Source of the DNA: Candidatus Heimdallarchaeota archaeon
GTDB taxonomy: Archaea > Asgardarchaeota > Heimdallarchaeia > Hodarchaeales > Hodarchaeaceae
Assembly: GCA_020353515.1 (NCBI GenBank)
Contig: CP070695.1
Coordinates: 1,365,228 to 1,429,227 of the forward strand
DNA: 64,000 nucleotides
Direction of reading: 5' to 3'
How positions within the stretch are numbered: position 1 is the first letter of the stretch; each line of letters starts with the position of its first letter. This document shows positions 1 to 8,781 of the stretch, piece after piece. A program made the translations under genes and the position numbers. The notes under the pieces were generated by a model, which was not told where the DNA came from, searched no databases, and worked only from the letters and a program-made list of their open reading frames with translations.

Positions 1-703
1 GTATCTTCCAAGAAGTGACTTTCACAACATCAAAGAGATGCGAATCTTGTTCGATTTCTACTTCTTCTTCTCTTAATTTGTCGATAATTTCTACTTTCTC
101 ATAATTCAATAAATTCAGTCTTAAATAAACAGGTTGGATAATGTTATTTGACTTTAAGAGTTTTAGAGTGGTTTCTAATCCATAGTAGGAGATCCAGTCA
201 CGCACAAGCCATGTCGGGTGAGAATATTCTACTGATATCCTTTCTTCTGGATCTTCTATTGTCAAGAGGAATGAATCAAAATTCCAATTTTTTAGATTCT
301 CAAAGTAATTTTCAAGCAAAGACAATAATTTTGAGTCTTGAATTGAACTAAGAGTGAATTCTTGGATTTCTTCCTGAAAATGAGGACTTTTAAAATCCGA
401 TGATATAGTTAAACAATATGTAACAACACGTAAAAGGTTTCTTAGGTTTAATGAGATTTTATTTGAGAGAAAGCGCTGAAAGTGGATGTGGATGACTCGG
501 TTGAGTACGTTTTGATATCGTACGGTTTCAAACACCAATGCGTGGATAAGAGAATAAATATCTGGAGTAATATTGTCAAAGAATTCCGGGAGAATTTTCA
601 TAGCATTTCTTAGGGATACTTGCTTTTCTTCATAATACGAAATTATGGTAGCTGCTGCATCTATAATGGTTAGACGATTTTTTGGATCACTTGAAAGGAT
701 CAA
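1..703 (-). CDS. NusB-fused RNA cytosine-C5 methyltransferase (RsmB/NOL1/NOP2/Sun family), C-terminus off the window
   Basis: About 234 codons are visible before the gene leaves the left edge. The N-terminal ~130 residues form an all-helical NusB-like domain, followed by a linker and the signature HPTWLVRDW (residues 162-170) that opens the Nol1/Nop2/Sun methyltransferase module. The SAM-binding core and the catalytic cysteines lie outside the window. Proteins of this family make m5C in rRNA or tRNA. The start is inferred to be TTG at 703, because an in-frame TAG directly precedes it and the stop of the upstream NMD3 gene is only ~10 bp away. It is the last visible gene of the aIF2-beta/DUF424/NMD3 operon, which suits a role in ribosome maturation. 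The family call is firm; rRNA versus tRNA target is unknown. Confidence 0.8.
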   Translation of the reverse strand, partial: MILSSDPKNRLTIIDAAATIISYYEEKQVSLRNAMKILPEFFDNITPDIYSLIHALVFETVRYQNVLNRVIHIHFQRFLSNKISLNLRNLLRVVTYCLTISSDFKSPHFQEEIQEFTLSSIQDSKLLSLLENYFENLKNWNFDSFLLTIEDPEERISVEYSHPTWLVRDWISYYGLETTLKLLKSNNIIQPVYLRLNLLNYEKVEIIDKLREEEVEIEQDSHLFDVVKVTSWKI

Positions 704-713
704 CTAATCTCAT

Positions 714-1820
714 CTATCCTCTACAATTATTTTTCCTTCTGAGCAATTTTCCGTCATGTAGTATTCCCTCAAAGGTTGTCCCCTCAGAAAAATCGACAAC
801 TTCTGAAGAATCGATGAATGTGATTTCGAAAGTCTTTGTATTCATGATTTGAGCCAACGTTCCTTCCTCTTCGAAATTCACTAATTGATATTGTTGAGCT
901 TCTTTTTCCAAATCTTTCAGATCAGCAGTCAAAAACGATTTTACTGGAATTCTTTCTTTGTCTTTTTTGCTGAAATCCCAATATTCCACCTTTGAGTTAT
1001 ATTTTATAATTTGAATCGGTTGGTGGTTATATAATAGTATATCTCCTGAATCGAATCGCGGCATAGTAATTAGTACAACTGGTTTACGAGGATATTCTTT
1101 GGATTTAGATTTATCAAACCCCGCAAATTCTGTGGTCACACTAATGATCCCGCCGTGTTTTTTAGCAAATTCTCGACCTATTGAATTTGCAGCTGGTTTT
1201 GATTGAAAAAGGGCATCAATCCCGGATTTTAAGAAATTAATCTTAGAAAGCGGATTTTTTCTATGAATTTGGGGATGAGATTGACTTATACTTTCAATTT
1301 CATCACTCCACGATTCAAGTTGGTGAGTGGTTACTTCTTTTGAAGAACGAATTTGAATTTTTGACATATAGGATCCTGTAAGGCGAGTACGACACTCTGT
1401 GCATTCTCCCCATTCAATAAGTATTGTAAAATCTTCTGAAATTGTCATCAGAGGGACAAAAACGTCAGGACTTGCACTAATGTCCACTAAACCAGTAATT
1501 ATAGACTTATAGCTCACTTCATCTAAATGAATGTTCAATTCTCGAATAGAAAATTCTTTTGGTCGGTAATAAAAGCTCCATTCTTGGGAAAAAAGGATAG
1601 AAAGTCTAGCATTTGCATCAGGTTTTCCTAAATCGGCCAAATAGAAATTAGACCAGTTTCCTTTTATAGATAGTAATTCACATCTCTCACAGACGGTAAT
1701 GTACATCTCTCTCTTTTGTTGTAAAATAGGATGACTTTCTAAATAGCACTTTTGACATAAATGACCAAAGAAAATTTCAGATGAACCGCATGAAATGCAA
1801 ATAGATGCCAACTTACCCAA
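714..1820 (-). CDS. nmd3: NMD3 family protein, 60S export/biogenesis factor homologue
   Basis: The 368-residue protein opens with paired CxxC zinc motifs (CISCG, CQKCY, then CERC) and has a further CTEC in a segment reading EWGECTECRTRL followed by KIQIR, a pattern typical of NMD3. In eukaryotes NMD3 binds the 60S subunit and is released by the circularly permuted GTPase Lsg1. In archaea it is thought to act in late large-subunit maturation or tRNA-site proofreading. The gene sits between DUF424 and the RNA methyltransferase in a minus-strand operon led by aIF2-beta, a conserved archaeal arrangement. The protein is shorter than eukaryotic NMD3, which carries export signals. It ends with TAG. 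Confidence 0.88.
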   Translation of the reverse strand: MGKLASICISCGSSEIFFGHLCQKCYLESHPILQQKREMYITVCERCELLSIKGNWSNFYLADLGKPDANARLSILFSQEWSFYYRPKEFSIRELNIHLDEVSYKSIITGLVDISASPDVFVPLMTISEDFTILIEWGECTECRTRLTGSYMSKIQIRSSKEVTTHQLESWSDEIESISQSHPQIHRKNPLSKINFLKSGIDALFQSKPAANSIGREFAKKHGGIISVTTEFAGFDKSKSKEYPRKPVVLITMPRFDSGDILLYNHQPIQIIKYNSKVEYWDFSKKDKERIPVKSFLTADLKDLEKEAQQYQLVNFEEEGTLAQIMNTKTFEITFIDSSEVVDFSEGTTFEGILHDGKLLRRKNNCRG

Positions 1821-1838
1821 TGAAGAGTCCTCTAATGC

Positions 1839-2216
1839 TTAAATAGGGGGGATAGAGAATATTAACAAATGTGGGATTTTCTTACCTTCCGATGTAGTAA
1901 ACCAGATGATGGCATCTTCATTAATGAGATTTTCCTTGATACCAAGTTCGAGTACTGAACCTACAGCATTGACATTCGCATAATTTCGTAATAAACGTAG
2001 AGCATCATCTGCTGAAATCTCCTGTCCACGGTAAAAATCAATTGGAATTCTCATTCGTGCCTTTTCGTTAAATAATTCTTGACCTAACAGGGATTCATCA
2101 CATAAAGCGAGAATTTCGGTTCTATTTTTCCGATGAATCTTGAAAAACACTCGAGTAGATGATGAAGTGTACTGAGAAGAGTTATTTAACCGCGACACGG
2201 GCACCACATGCTTCAC
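1839..2216 (-). CDS. DUF424 family protein
   Basis: This 125-residue protein matches the archaeal DUF424 pattern: a short beta-rich start (VFFKIHRKN), a central DFYRGQEISADDALRLL segment and the C-terminal stretch VLELGIKENLI. No enzyme motif is visible. The family is commonly encoded between aIF2-beta and NMD3 in archaea, as here, so a link to translation or ribosome assembly is likely but unproven. The ATG at 2216 overlaps the 3' end of aIF2-beta by 35 bp. Several in-frame GTG codons (about 2198-2207) inside the overlap are alternative starts. The overlap suggests translational coupling. Confidence 0.75.
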   Translation of the reverse strand: MKHVVPVSRLNNSSQYTSSSTRVFFKIHRKNRTEILALCDESLLGQELFNEKARMRIPIDFYRGQEISADDALRLLRNYANVNAVGSVLELGIKENLINEDAIIWFTTSEGKKIPHLLIFSIPPI

Positions 2217-2598
2217 AGACTTTTATTAATATACGTCCCTCTTTAATAAGCTTTGTATCTGGTTTTCCACATTCTTCACATAGAACAAAATCTTTCACAT
2301 AAGCTTCTAACTCTCGATTTATCAATGCACTAGAGAACTTACCCTGTAAGCATAATCGGCCTCTCTCTTCAGTTGAAGATGTAGCAAATTCTCTTGCTAA
2401 GTGTTTAGATAGATGATCAGATTCATTTTCTCTATTTAAGACCTTTAAAATCCGATTCCAATCAGTTATCCACGTTTTATTTCCTTCTTTAAATACATCA
2501 GCTTTGGGAATTTGAAATCGTGATTTCTCAAACACATGAGCTGGAAGATTTTTTCGGGCACGTTTAAGCGCTGCGATGTAATCCTTTTCTGCTGTCAT
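2182..2598 (-). CDS. Translation initiation factor aIF2 subunit beta
   Basis: The 138-residue protein has the aIF2-beta architecture: an N-terminal helix, a central alpha/beta domain, and a C-terminal zinc finger with CEEC and CEAC about 18 residues apart. aIF2 (alpha, beta, gamma) delivers initiator tRNA to the small ribosomal subunit. The alpha subunit is encoded in this window at 10.8 kb; gamma is not present. It is the first gene of a minus-strand operon continuing through DUF424, NMD3 and an RNA methyltransferase. The length is typical of the archaeal family and all four zinc ligands are intact. Confidence 0.93.
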   Translation of the reverse strand: MTAEKDYIAALKRARKNLPAHVFEKSRFQIPKADVFKEGNKTWITDWNRILKVLNRENESDHLSKHLAREFATSSTEERGRLCLQGKFSSALINRELEAYVKDFVLCEECGKPDTKLIKEGRILIKVCEACGARVAVK

Positions 2599-2732
2599 AA
2601 AGTTTCAGATTCCTTGGAGATTAAATTGTTAGAGTCACTCAGAGATGAATTTCCATACATTTTCTCTTGACAGGAGCGGATCCAACTACCTTTTTAATCC
2701 TCTCCCTATGAAGTCTTAATACGCTGGTTGAC

Positions 2733-3536
2733 ATGAAACGCCGAAAAGAACACCGGAAAGTGTTTGAATTAATTAAAAATTGTGATTTAGTCCTAGAAGT
2801 AGTTGATGGTAGGTTTCCTTTGCTTAGTCGGGTGTCAGTACTTGAAAAAAATCTTCAAAAAACAGGTATTCCTCTTATTATTGTTCTAAATAAGTGCGAC
2901 TTAGTTCCTCATCATATTTGTGAATATACAAAAAAGATTTTTAGCCAAGAGTATCCAACGGTTTACATCTCTGCTCGAAAGCGTCAGGGTACAAAAATTC
3001 TGCGACAAGAGATAGCGAAACACGCTTTGAAGAAGAAAGAAATCCTTATTTCAGCTGTAGGAATCCCTAATACAGGAAAAAGTAGTCTTTTGAATATTCT
3101 AAGGGGTAAACACGTTGCTCCTACAGGACTGAAACCTGGTGTTACAAGACATCTACAAATCATACGCATCTCACAGAAAATCCTGATGTATGACACTCCA
3201 GGAGTTATCCCTTTTGATCACCCCAACGAAGAACTCCAAGTCTTTATGGGAGCTGTTTCTATTGATAATTTAGAAGATCCAGTAAAAACATCATTTTATT
3301 TTCTTGATCGAATTCGAAACCATTATACAGAGGGTTTTATTCAACGATTTAATATTCCCTCTCTTACAATGGACAATGAAGCAATACTCACTCATATTGC
3401 ACAGGAGCGGCGAATGATTCTAAAAGGCGCTCAACCAAATATTACAGAAGCAGCAAAGGTTTTAATGCGTGAGCTAACTGGGGGGATTTTTCCATATTGG
3501 GAAGAATTAAGCGAGAGTATTAAACAGGACAACTAA
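2733..3536 (+). CDS. Circularly permuted GTPase of the YlqF/Lsg1/Nog2 type
   Basis: The order of the GTPase motifs is permuted: G4 (NKCD, near residue 53) comes first, then G1 (GIPNTGKSS, near 110) and G3 (DTPG, near 153). This order defines the YlqF/YawG/Lsg1 class of ribosome-assembly GTPases. The C-terminal helical region (about 190-267) matches the usual RNA-binding tail. It is transcribed divergently from the aIF2-beta/NMD3 operon. Because eukaryotic Lsg1 releases Nmd3 from pre-60S particles, the two may work together here, but that is inference from family knowledge and proximity. A role in 50S maturation is the safest call. Confidence 0.85.
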   Translation: MKRRKEHRKVFELIKNCDLVLEVVDGRFPLLSRVSVLEKNLQKTGIPLIIVLNKCDLVPHHICEYTKKIFSQEYPTVYISARKRQGTKILRQEIAKHALKKKEILISAVGIPNTGKSSLLNILRGKHVAPTGLKPGVTRHLQIIRISQKILMYDTPGVIPFDHPNEELQVFMGAVSIDNLEDPVKTSFYFLDRIRNHYTEGFIQRFNIPSLTMDNEAILTHIAQERRMILKGAQPNITEAAKVLMRELTGGIFPYWEELSESIKQDN

Positions 3537-3633
3537 AGAACTCTGAACTTTTCTTACGTAAGAACGAAACAATTTTGAGAAAATTGTATTAAACGTTTTA
3601 AATAATTAAAAGGTGCCTTTTCGGTGTGAAATC

Positions 3634-5067
3634 ATGACAGACGAATCCTATTCTTCGATAATAACATATTCCACTGTTTCAGCAATCGCAGGGCCGTTGG
3701 TTTTTGTCAGAGACATTAAAGGAATTTCTTACGGTGAAATCGTTAATGTCATTGCTCCCAATGAGGAGAAACGTACGGGCCAGGTTTTAGAAGTCTCTGA
3801 AGATATCGCAGTGGTTCAAGTTTTTGAAGGAACCCAGGGACTCGATACCACGAAAACATCCGTTAGGTTTCTTGGTGAAACTATTAAGATTGCAGTATCC
3901 CAAGACATGCTTGGCCGAATCTTTTCTGGAAGTGGAAAAATTATCGATGCTGGTCCTCAAATTTTCGCTGAAGAACATCTAGATATAACAGGAGCACCCA
4001 TTAATCCTTACGCGCGAGAATTCCCACGGGAATTCATCCAGACGGGGATTTCATCTATTGATGGATTAAATACACTTATTCGGGGGCAAAAATTGCCTAT
4101 TTTTTCTGGGAGTGGTCTGCCCCATAACAATATTGCTGCCCAAATAGCCAGGCAAGCAAAAGTGTTAGGTAAAGAAGAAGAATTTGCTGTAATCTTTGCT
4201 GCAATGGGAATAACAACAGAAGAGGCGCGTTTCTTTCGCTCTGATTTCGAAACTACTGGTGCCTTGGAACGAGTTATATTATTCTTGAATCTTGCAGATT
4301 CCCCAGCAGCTGAAAGGTTGATAACACCTCGTATTGCTCTTTCCGTTGCTGAGTATTTAGCTTTTGAATATGATTATCATTGTTTAGTTATTCTTACAGA
4401 TATGACCAATTATGCAGAGGCTCTTCGAGAAATTTCAGCAGCACGAGAAGAAGTTCCTGGACGTCGAGGATATCCAGGATACCTTTATACAGATCTAGCT
4501 ACCATCTATGAGCGTGCTGGCAGAATAAAAGGTAAAAAAGGGACGATTACTCAACTTCCAATTTTATCTATGCCATCTGATGACATCACTCACCCTATTC
4601 CTGATCTTTCTGGTTATATTACAGAGGGACAGTTGATTATTGATAGGGATCTGAATCGTAGGGGTATTTATCCACCTATTGATCCAATGCCTAGTCTTAG
4701 TCGCTTGATGCGTGAGGGAATAGGTCGAAATAGAACACATGTTACCCATAAACCTGTAGCAGATCAGATGTTTGCTGGATATTCCATGGGAAGGAATTTA
4801 CGTGATCTTGTGGCTGTAGTGGGTGAAGAAAGTTTAACTAGTGTTGATAAGAAATATCTAGATTTTGCTGATCGGTTTGAAAAGGAATTTTTACAACAAG
4901 GATACTATGAAGCAAGAGAGATTTTTTACACACTAGAATTAGCATGGGAACTATTATCGGATCTCCCAGAAGATGAATTGAAGCGTATTCCTCCAAAAAT
5001 GTTACAAAAGTATCATCCACAGTACCGTGGAGATAAAAAGCTCTCTATTGATGATCCAGAGCCATGA
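3634..5067 (+). CDS. atpB: A/V-type ATP synthase subunit B
   Basis: The protein aligns throughout with archaeal A-type ATPase subunit B: an N-terminal beta barrel ([10 protein letters not shown]), the nucleotide-fold region with [10 protein letters not shown] in place of a canonical Walker A, as is normal for B subunits, and the conserved [16 protein letters not shown] and [12 protein letters not shown] blocks. It is the non-catalytic subunit of the peripheral headpiece that alternates with catalytic A. I place the start at ATG 3634, preceded by GGTGTGA; an in-frame GTG at 3613 is possible. No other ATPase subunit lies in the window, so the operon is split in this genome. The C-terminus is slightly extended and charged. 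Confidence 0.93.
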   Translation: MTDESYSSIITYSTVSAIAGPLVFVRDIKGISYGEIVNVIAPNEEKRTGQVLEVSEDIAVVQVFEGTQGLDTTKTSVRFLGETIKIAVSQDMLGRIFSGSGKIIDAGPQIFAEEHLDITGAPINPYAREFPREFIQTGISSIDGLNTLIRGQKLPIFSGSGLPHNNIAAQIARQAKVLGKEEEFAVIFAAMGITTEEARFFRSDFETTGALERVILFLNLADSPAAERLITPRIALSVAEYLAFEYDYHCLVILTDMTNYAEALREISAAREEVPGRRGYPGYLYTDLATIYERAGRIKGKKGTITQLPILSMPSDDITHPIPDLSGYITEGQLIIDRDLNRRGIYPPIDPMPSLSRLMREGIGRNRTHVTHKPVADQMFAGYSMGRNLRDLVAVVGEESLTSVDKKYLDFADRFEKEFLQQGYYEAREIFYTLELAWELLSDLPEDELKRIPPKMLQKYHPQYRGDKKLSIDDPEP

Positions 5068-5301
5068 GATACACATTTGATGTTTCTTTCAGTTACATTG
5101 TTAATATTAAAAGGGATAATAACGTTGAATGGAAAATACCAAAATTAAATCTTTGCTTGATCTCATTATATTAACCAAAATGAATTAAACGATAAAGCTA
5201 GAATATGAATTGGTATATTTTTTAGAAAAAAGAGAAAAATATTTGGCATAATTTAATAATTAACTAATAAAGTTTATACATGTCTCTTGTTAGATAAAAG
5301 G

Positions 5302-6564
5302 ATGACATCGGTTATGGTTAGTTGGAAGGTTAACTTTGCTTTAGGCGGAGTTGACGAGCAAATCGATCTGTTTGACACTGAAACACTCGTTGACTGGGAT
5401 CCTGAATTCAAGGGTGAATTGATCGCTGGGTTTTTCAAGACAGATTATACTTGGATCCAAGGACTTAAAGGAGTAACCCGGGATAGTCTGACCGTTCAGC
5501 CTATAAATTGTTTTGTAGTTGTTGGCCGTAAGTGGAGAGATGCTAGAACGAAAAGTATCCCGTTAGGAGTACTTTTTGAGTTTACAGAAGGTGATTTAAG
5601 GCTCCGAGGTGTAGGGCCCAAAAGTCTGTCTGATAAAGCAGGTGGGGATAGTAATATTTTATTGAATCTTGTCTCTGATCTGTTTGATAAACCTGATTTA
5701 TGGAAAAGCAAAATAATAATTTCAGCTAAACCTAAAAGCGAATGGAAAATTATTAGTGACATCATTGGAGAAGAACCATGGCTTTTAATTGAACAAGGCC
5801 GAAAAGTAATGAAAACAGATCCAAGGAAAGCCATGGAGAATTTCACAAAAGCTTACAAGATATTCGACATTTTAGCAGATATAAATGGAAAATTTCATGC
5901 CGTATTCGCTCAAGCTGAGCTTTCACTTGATTCCATGAACTTTGATCTCACTAAAAATCGTTTGGAGGCACTCTGGGAATTTACTAGTCAATTAGGGGAT
6001 CCAATGCTAGAAGAAAATATCCTATCATCTGAAGGGATTCTTCTATACGAAAATAGTCTTTTTGAACAAGCCATTACGAAATTTGAACAAGCACTTGAAC
6101 GTGCTAAACGAGCTAATATTCACAGAGCTGTTGTTAACGCATATTGTAATATCGGAGAGTGTTACTTCCGCGTGGGGAAATTTGATGAAGCAATGAAGAA
6201 TTTCGATAAATCTCGCTCATTAGCTGAATCAAGACAGGATCGAAATTCTCTTGCAATTTCACAGGTTAATATGGCTAAGGTATTAGGCCAATACATAAGA
6301 CAGGGAGATAGCTCAAGTGTTGCTCAAGCGGCGTATTATCTCGAAGAAGCGATCCAACATTTTGAGGGACTTGAGGATATGAAAGGACTAGTAATTGCAA
6401 ATGGTATGTTTGGTGAGATTGAAGCTTTACAGGGAGGATTTGAAAAAGCGCTAATGCATTTTGAATTTGCTGCTGAAAAAGCTCAAGCGATAAATGAACA
6501 TCAATTTCATGAATTTTACCGACAGAAAGCACAAGAAATGAAAGATCGACTTTATGAGCTTTAA
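5302..6564 (+). CDS. TPR-repeat protein with an unrecognised N-terminal domain
   Basis: The C-terminal two thirds (from about residue 165) consist of tetratricopeptide repeats, with recognisable helical pairs such as AITKFEQALERAKR and AMKNFDKSRSLAES. The N-terminal ~140 residues form a separate beta-rich domain I do not recognise. TPR arrays are protein-interaction scaffolds, so no enzymatic role is implied. It has its own promoter region, with an AT-rich TATA-like element near 5271. ATG 5302 is chosen as the start; TTG 5287 and ATG 5314 are alternatives. It runs convergently into a Roadblock/LC7 gene, which makes a signalling-scaffold role conceivable. A second large helical-repeat protein lies at 39.4 kb. 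Confidence 0.75.
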   Translation: MTSVMVSWKVNFALGGVDEQIDLFDTETLVDWDPEFKGELIAGFFKTDYTWIQGLKGVTRDSLTVQPINCFVVVGRKWRDARTKSIPLGVLFEFTEGDLRLRGVGPKSLSDKAGGDSNILLNLVSDLFDKPDLWKSKIIISAKPKSEWKIISDIIGEEPWLLIEQGRKVMKTDPRKAMENFTKAYKIFDILADINGKFHAVFAQAELSLDSMNFDLTKNRLEALWEFTSQLGDPMLEENILSSEGILLYENSLFEQAITKFEQALERAKRANIHRAVVNAYCNIGECYFRVGKFDEAMKNFDKSRSLAESRQDRNSLAISQVNMAKVLGQYIRQGDSSSVAQAAYYLEEAIQHFEGLEDMKGLVIANGMFGEIEALQGGFEKALMHFEFAAEKAQAINEHQFHEFYRQKAQEMKDRLYEL

Positions 6565-6611
6565 ACATCTATTATTGCCACTTCTCTCCCCAGTTTTAGC
6601 AAAATCTGTTT

Positions 6612-7016
6612 TTATCCGAGAATTTCAGCAATTTTTTTGGCAGATTGTTTCATATCGAGAAATATCAATCCCAGTTTAACTGACCGACTTGCTGAAGTTG
6701 TCAATACAGCTTTAGAACCAGCTTGTACAGAAATCAAGTATCCACTATCCCCCTCCACTAAAATACGAGTCATTTCACCCTTTCCTATCTCCATCACAGC
6801 TCTTTCACCTAAGCTTAAAATTGCAGCAGTCATAGCTGCAACTCGTACGTCATCTAGCCCTGATGGTAATGCTGGTGGCCAGGATGAAATTGGTAATCCC
6901 TCCAATGACACCACTGCAGCAAAATCTATGGCTGGTAACTTACTCACGAAAGCTTCGAGTACTTCCGCTATTTCTTTATGCACCTGGGTATCTGTTTCAC
7001 TATCGGGAATGTACAT
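6612..7016 (-). CDS. Roadblock/LC7 domain protein
   Basis: The 134-residue protein is a single Roadblock/LC7 fold: an amphipathic N-terminal helix, then a VVSLEGLPISSW strand-turn, a long helix around AAMTAAILSLGERA, and strands ILVEGDSGYLISVQ and KAVLTTSA. Such domains dimerise and act as platforms or GAP-like partners for small GTPases (MglB, Ragulator, dynein light chains). Asgard genomes are rich in them. A small-GTPase/Roadblock pair lies immediately upstream at 7.5-8.6 kb. The gene stands alone and has a long AT-rich 5' region containing a palindrome beside a TATA-like stretch. Confidence 0.85.
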   Translation of the reverse strand: MYIPDSETDTQVHKEIAEVLEAFVSKLPAIDFAAVVSLEGLPISSWPPALPSGLDDVRVAAMTAAILSLGERAVMEIGKGEMTRILVEGDSGYLISVQAGSKAVLTTSASRSVKLGLIFLDMKQSAKKIAEILG

Positions 7017-7535
7017 TTGGTATACTCCTGTTACTTGTCATTCCTGTACCGTTTCTTTTAAATTTTGTCTTGATGGAAAGATAATTGTGGTTTTACGTAG
7101 TTTCTGTAAAGAATTTATCTATTTTAATCCTTACTTTTAACGACTTATGTGAACTTATGTGATTTTTATTGTTATTATATATAAGAATATCTTATTCCCT
7201 AAATTTTAACTTGATCCAATATTTGACATTCACTTATTATGAAAGTAGATCAAAGTTAAAAAAAACATGAAGAAAAAAATAGGTTCCTAACACGTAGATA
7301 ATATGTCATACACATCAAAATTACATTTTAGATAGAGTTGGTATTAATAAAGCTTAGATTCTCTATGCTGTGACTTTGTGATAACATGTTGGAAATAGTA
7401 AGTGTTTTCGTCGGGAAATAATCTAGAAACTGGATAAGAAATACACACACACAAAGTTCAAGTCTATAAACAAAGATCGTTTGTAGCAGAATATGAGTTT
7501 ATGAGTTTCTTAGTATTGTAAGAAGTGATCTTATA
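7017..7535. promoter_or_regulatory. Intergenic region upstream of the Roadblock gene with a TATA-like stretch and palindrome
   Basis: This 519 bp region holds no convincing gene. At 7181-7195 lies a perfect inverted repeat, ATAAGA-ATA-TCTTAT, abutting a TATA-like run (7174-7184). Just before it, ACTTATGTG occurs twice in tandem (around 7143 and 7153). For the minus-strand Roadblock gene starting at 7016 this would be a promoter with a leader of about 140 nt, and the palindrome is a reasonable operator candidate. No terminator-like hairpin was seen. Confidence 0.35.
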
Positions 7536-8162
7536 TTAAATCCTAGCTATTTGAGATTCTTTCGTTCCATAAAGCTGAATCATGATGATTTCACGAGCTA
7601 ATGATTGAAATGCTCTCTTCACGCCGAGACCCGTGGTTGCTACAGTTTCATATATAGGGTAAGCTTGGATTTGTAATTTCTGGATTAATTCTGATCTGGG
7701 TAATGCGTCTTCGACATCACGTTTGTTTAGGGTAATCACAAGAGGTATTGATGTTCCTATCTGATCACCTAAATGCGTTTTCAATTCATTAAACGATTCC
7801 ACATTCTCTTGATATTGAGATGCACTAGAATCAACAACAAAAATAAGACCATCTACTCCTTGAAGCACAATTTTTCGCTGGTGTTTGTGACGCTCTTGCC
7901 CTGCAGTGGTGTAAACATCAAACACAACTCCAGTAGTAGCTTGCATTGGAACAAAATCAAAAAATAATGTTCGTCCTGTTGGATCAGCTAATTGCGTGAA
8001 CTTACCTTTCTCTAGGCCCTCTACTTTGTTATATAACCAAGCTAATGTTGATGTTTTTCCGCCTAAAGATGGTCCGTAGAAAACAATTTTAAATCGGTGA
8101 CGACCTTCTGCGTCCTTTCTCAAGTAGTACGTCTCCTCCTTAGGAGGATTAGAATTTTTCAA
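7536..8162 (-). CDS. MglA-like small Ras-superfamily GTPase
   Basis: The 208-residue GTPase has G1 GPSLGGKTS (near residue 30), a G3 of the form TTAGQE in which the usual Asp is Thr, and G4 NKRD. Thr in the G3 motif together with NKRD are hallmarks of the MglA family, whose bacterial members set cell polarity with the Roadblock protein MglB. The protein ends without a lipidation motif. Its start overlaps the 3' end of the upstream Roadblock gene by 14 bp, so the two are almost certainly co-translated as a GTPase and its partner. A prepilin peptidase gene lies directly upstream on the same strand. Confidence 0.85.
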   Translation of the reverse strand: MKNSNPPKEETYYLRKDAEGRHRFKIVFYGPSLGGKTSTLAWLYNKVEGLEKGKFTQLADPTGRTLFFDFVPMQATTGVVFDVYTTAGQERHKHQRKIVLQGVDGLIFVVDSSASQYQENVESFNELKTHLGDQIGTSIPLVITLNKRDVEDALPRSELIQKLQIQAYPIYETVATTGLGVKRAFQSLAREIIMIQLYGTKESQIARI

Positions 8163-8643
8163 GTTCTCGTAGTGCTGCTTCTAATTCATCTTTCTCAAGA
8201 CTAGTACGTACCTCAGGAGCCGCAGATGCCACCCCTCCTATCGGCCGTGTTGGTTTTCCTGCTAAAAATTCGTCCAGAATGCTACTGAGCTCTTCATTAG
8301 CTTTTCTCATGAGTAGACGAATCATTCCAATATTGACTTCAGCATCAGAAATAATTGTCAGAATCCCACGACCACAAGTACTTGCAAAGATTTTACCAGT
8401 ATCAAATTCAGAGGTAACGATATCTAATCCACCAATTGTCAGATTTAGTCCCTGTTCAGCTGAAGCCATGAACACAGCTGAAGCAATAGCCCCTATCCCA
8501 TCCACATCAACACTGACATAGCTGAATTTTGAAACATGCGCAATAGTGAGACCAGTTCTATCAACAAGAATCACTTTTTTGATACCTGGTTCGCTTTTAA
8601 TGATTTTACTGAGTACAGTGTCAAATCTTCTGGGGTCTATCAT
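8149..8643 (-). CDS. Roadblock/LC7 (MglB-like) protein paired with the MglA-like GTPase
   Basis: Residues ~1-125 form a Roadblock/LC7 domain (ILVDRTGLTIAHVS, AIASAVFMASAEQ, ILTIISDAEVNIGMIRLLM). About 40 further residues form a tail ending in an acidic helix, ELEAALRELEKF. MglB-type Roadblock dimers stimulate MglA GTP hydrolysis. The 14 bp overlap with the downstream MglA-like GTPase gene supports a functional pair. The charged C-terminal tail is longer than in the other Roadblock protein in this window and may contact a partner. Substrate and site of action are not visible from sequence. Confidence 0.85.
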   Translation of the reverse strand: MIDPRRFDTVLSKIIKSEPGIKKVILVDRTGLTIAHVSKFSYVSVDVDGIGAIASAVFMASAEQGLNLTIGGLDIVTSEFDTGKIFASTCGRGILTIISDAEVNIGMIRLLMRKANEELSSILDEFLAGKPTRPIGGVASAAPEVRTSLEKDELEAALRELEKF

Positions 8644-8781
8644 TTAATGTCACCCTAGTTGTCCACAATTCAAAATCATTATTGATTATTAATAAATTTA
8701 GCTCATTGCATAAAGAGGATCAGATCATGAAAAGGTAACATCTCGAGAAGCAAATGATCATTTTTTTCTGTTTATTGATAA

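Noticed and set aside
148..351. Plus-strand frame at the left edge
   Set aside because: It is a shadow of the minus-strand NusB/NOL1-type methyltransferase, which reads continuously through this region.
6637..7140. Long open frame on the plus strand
   Set aside because: It is antisense to the Roadblock/LC7 gene, whose fold is clear. The composition and lack of domain features mark it as a shadow.
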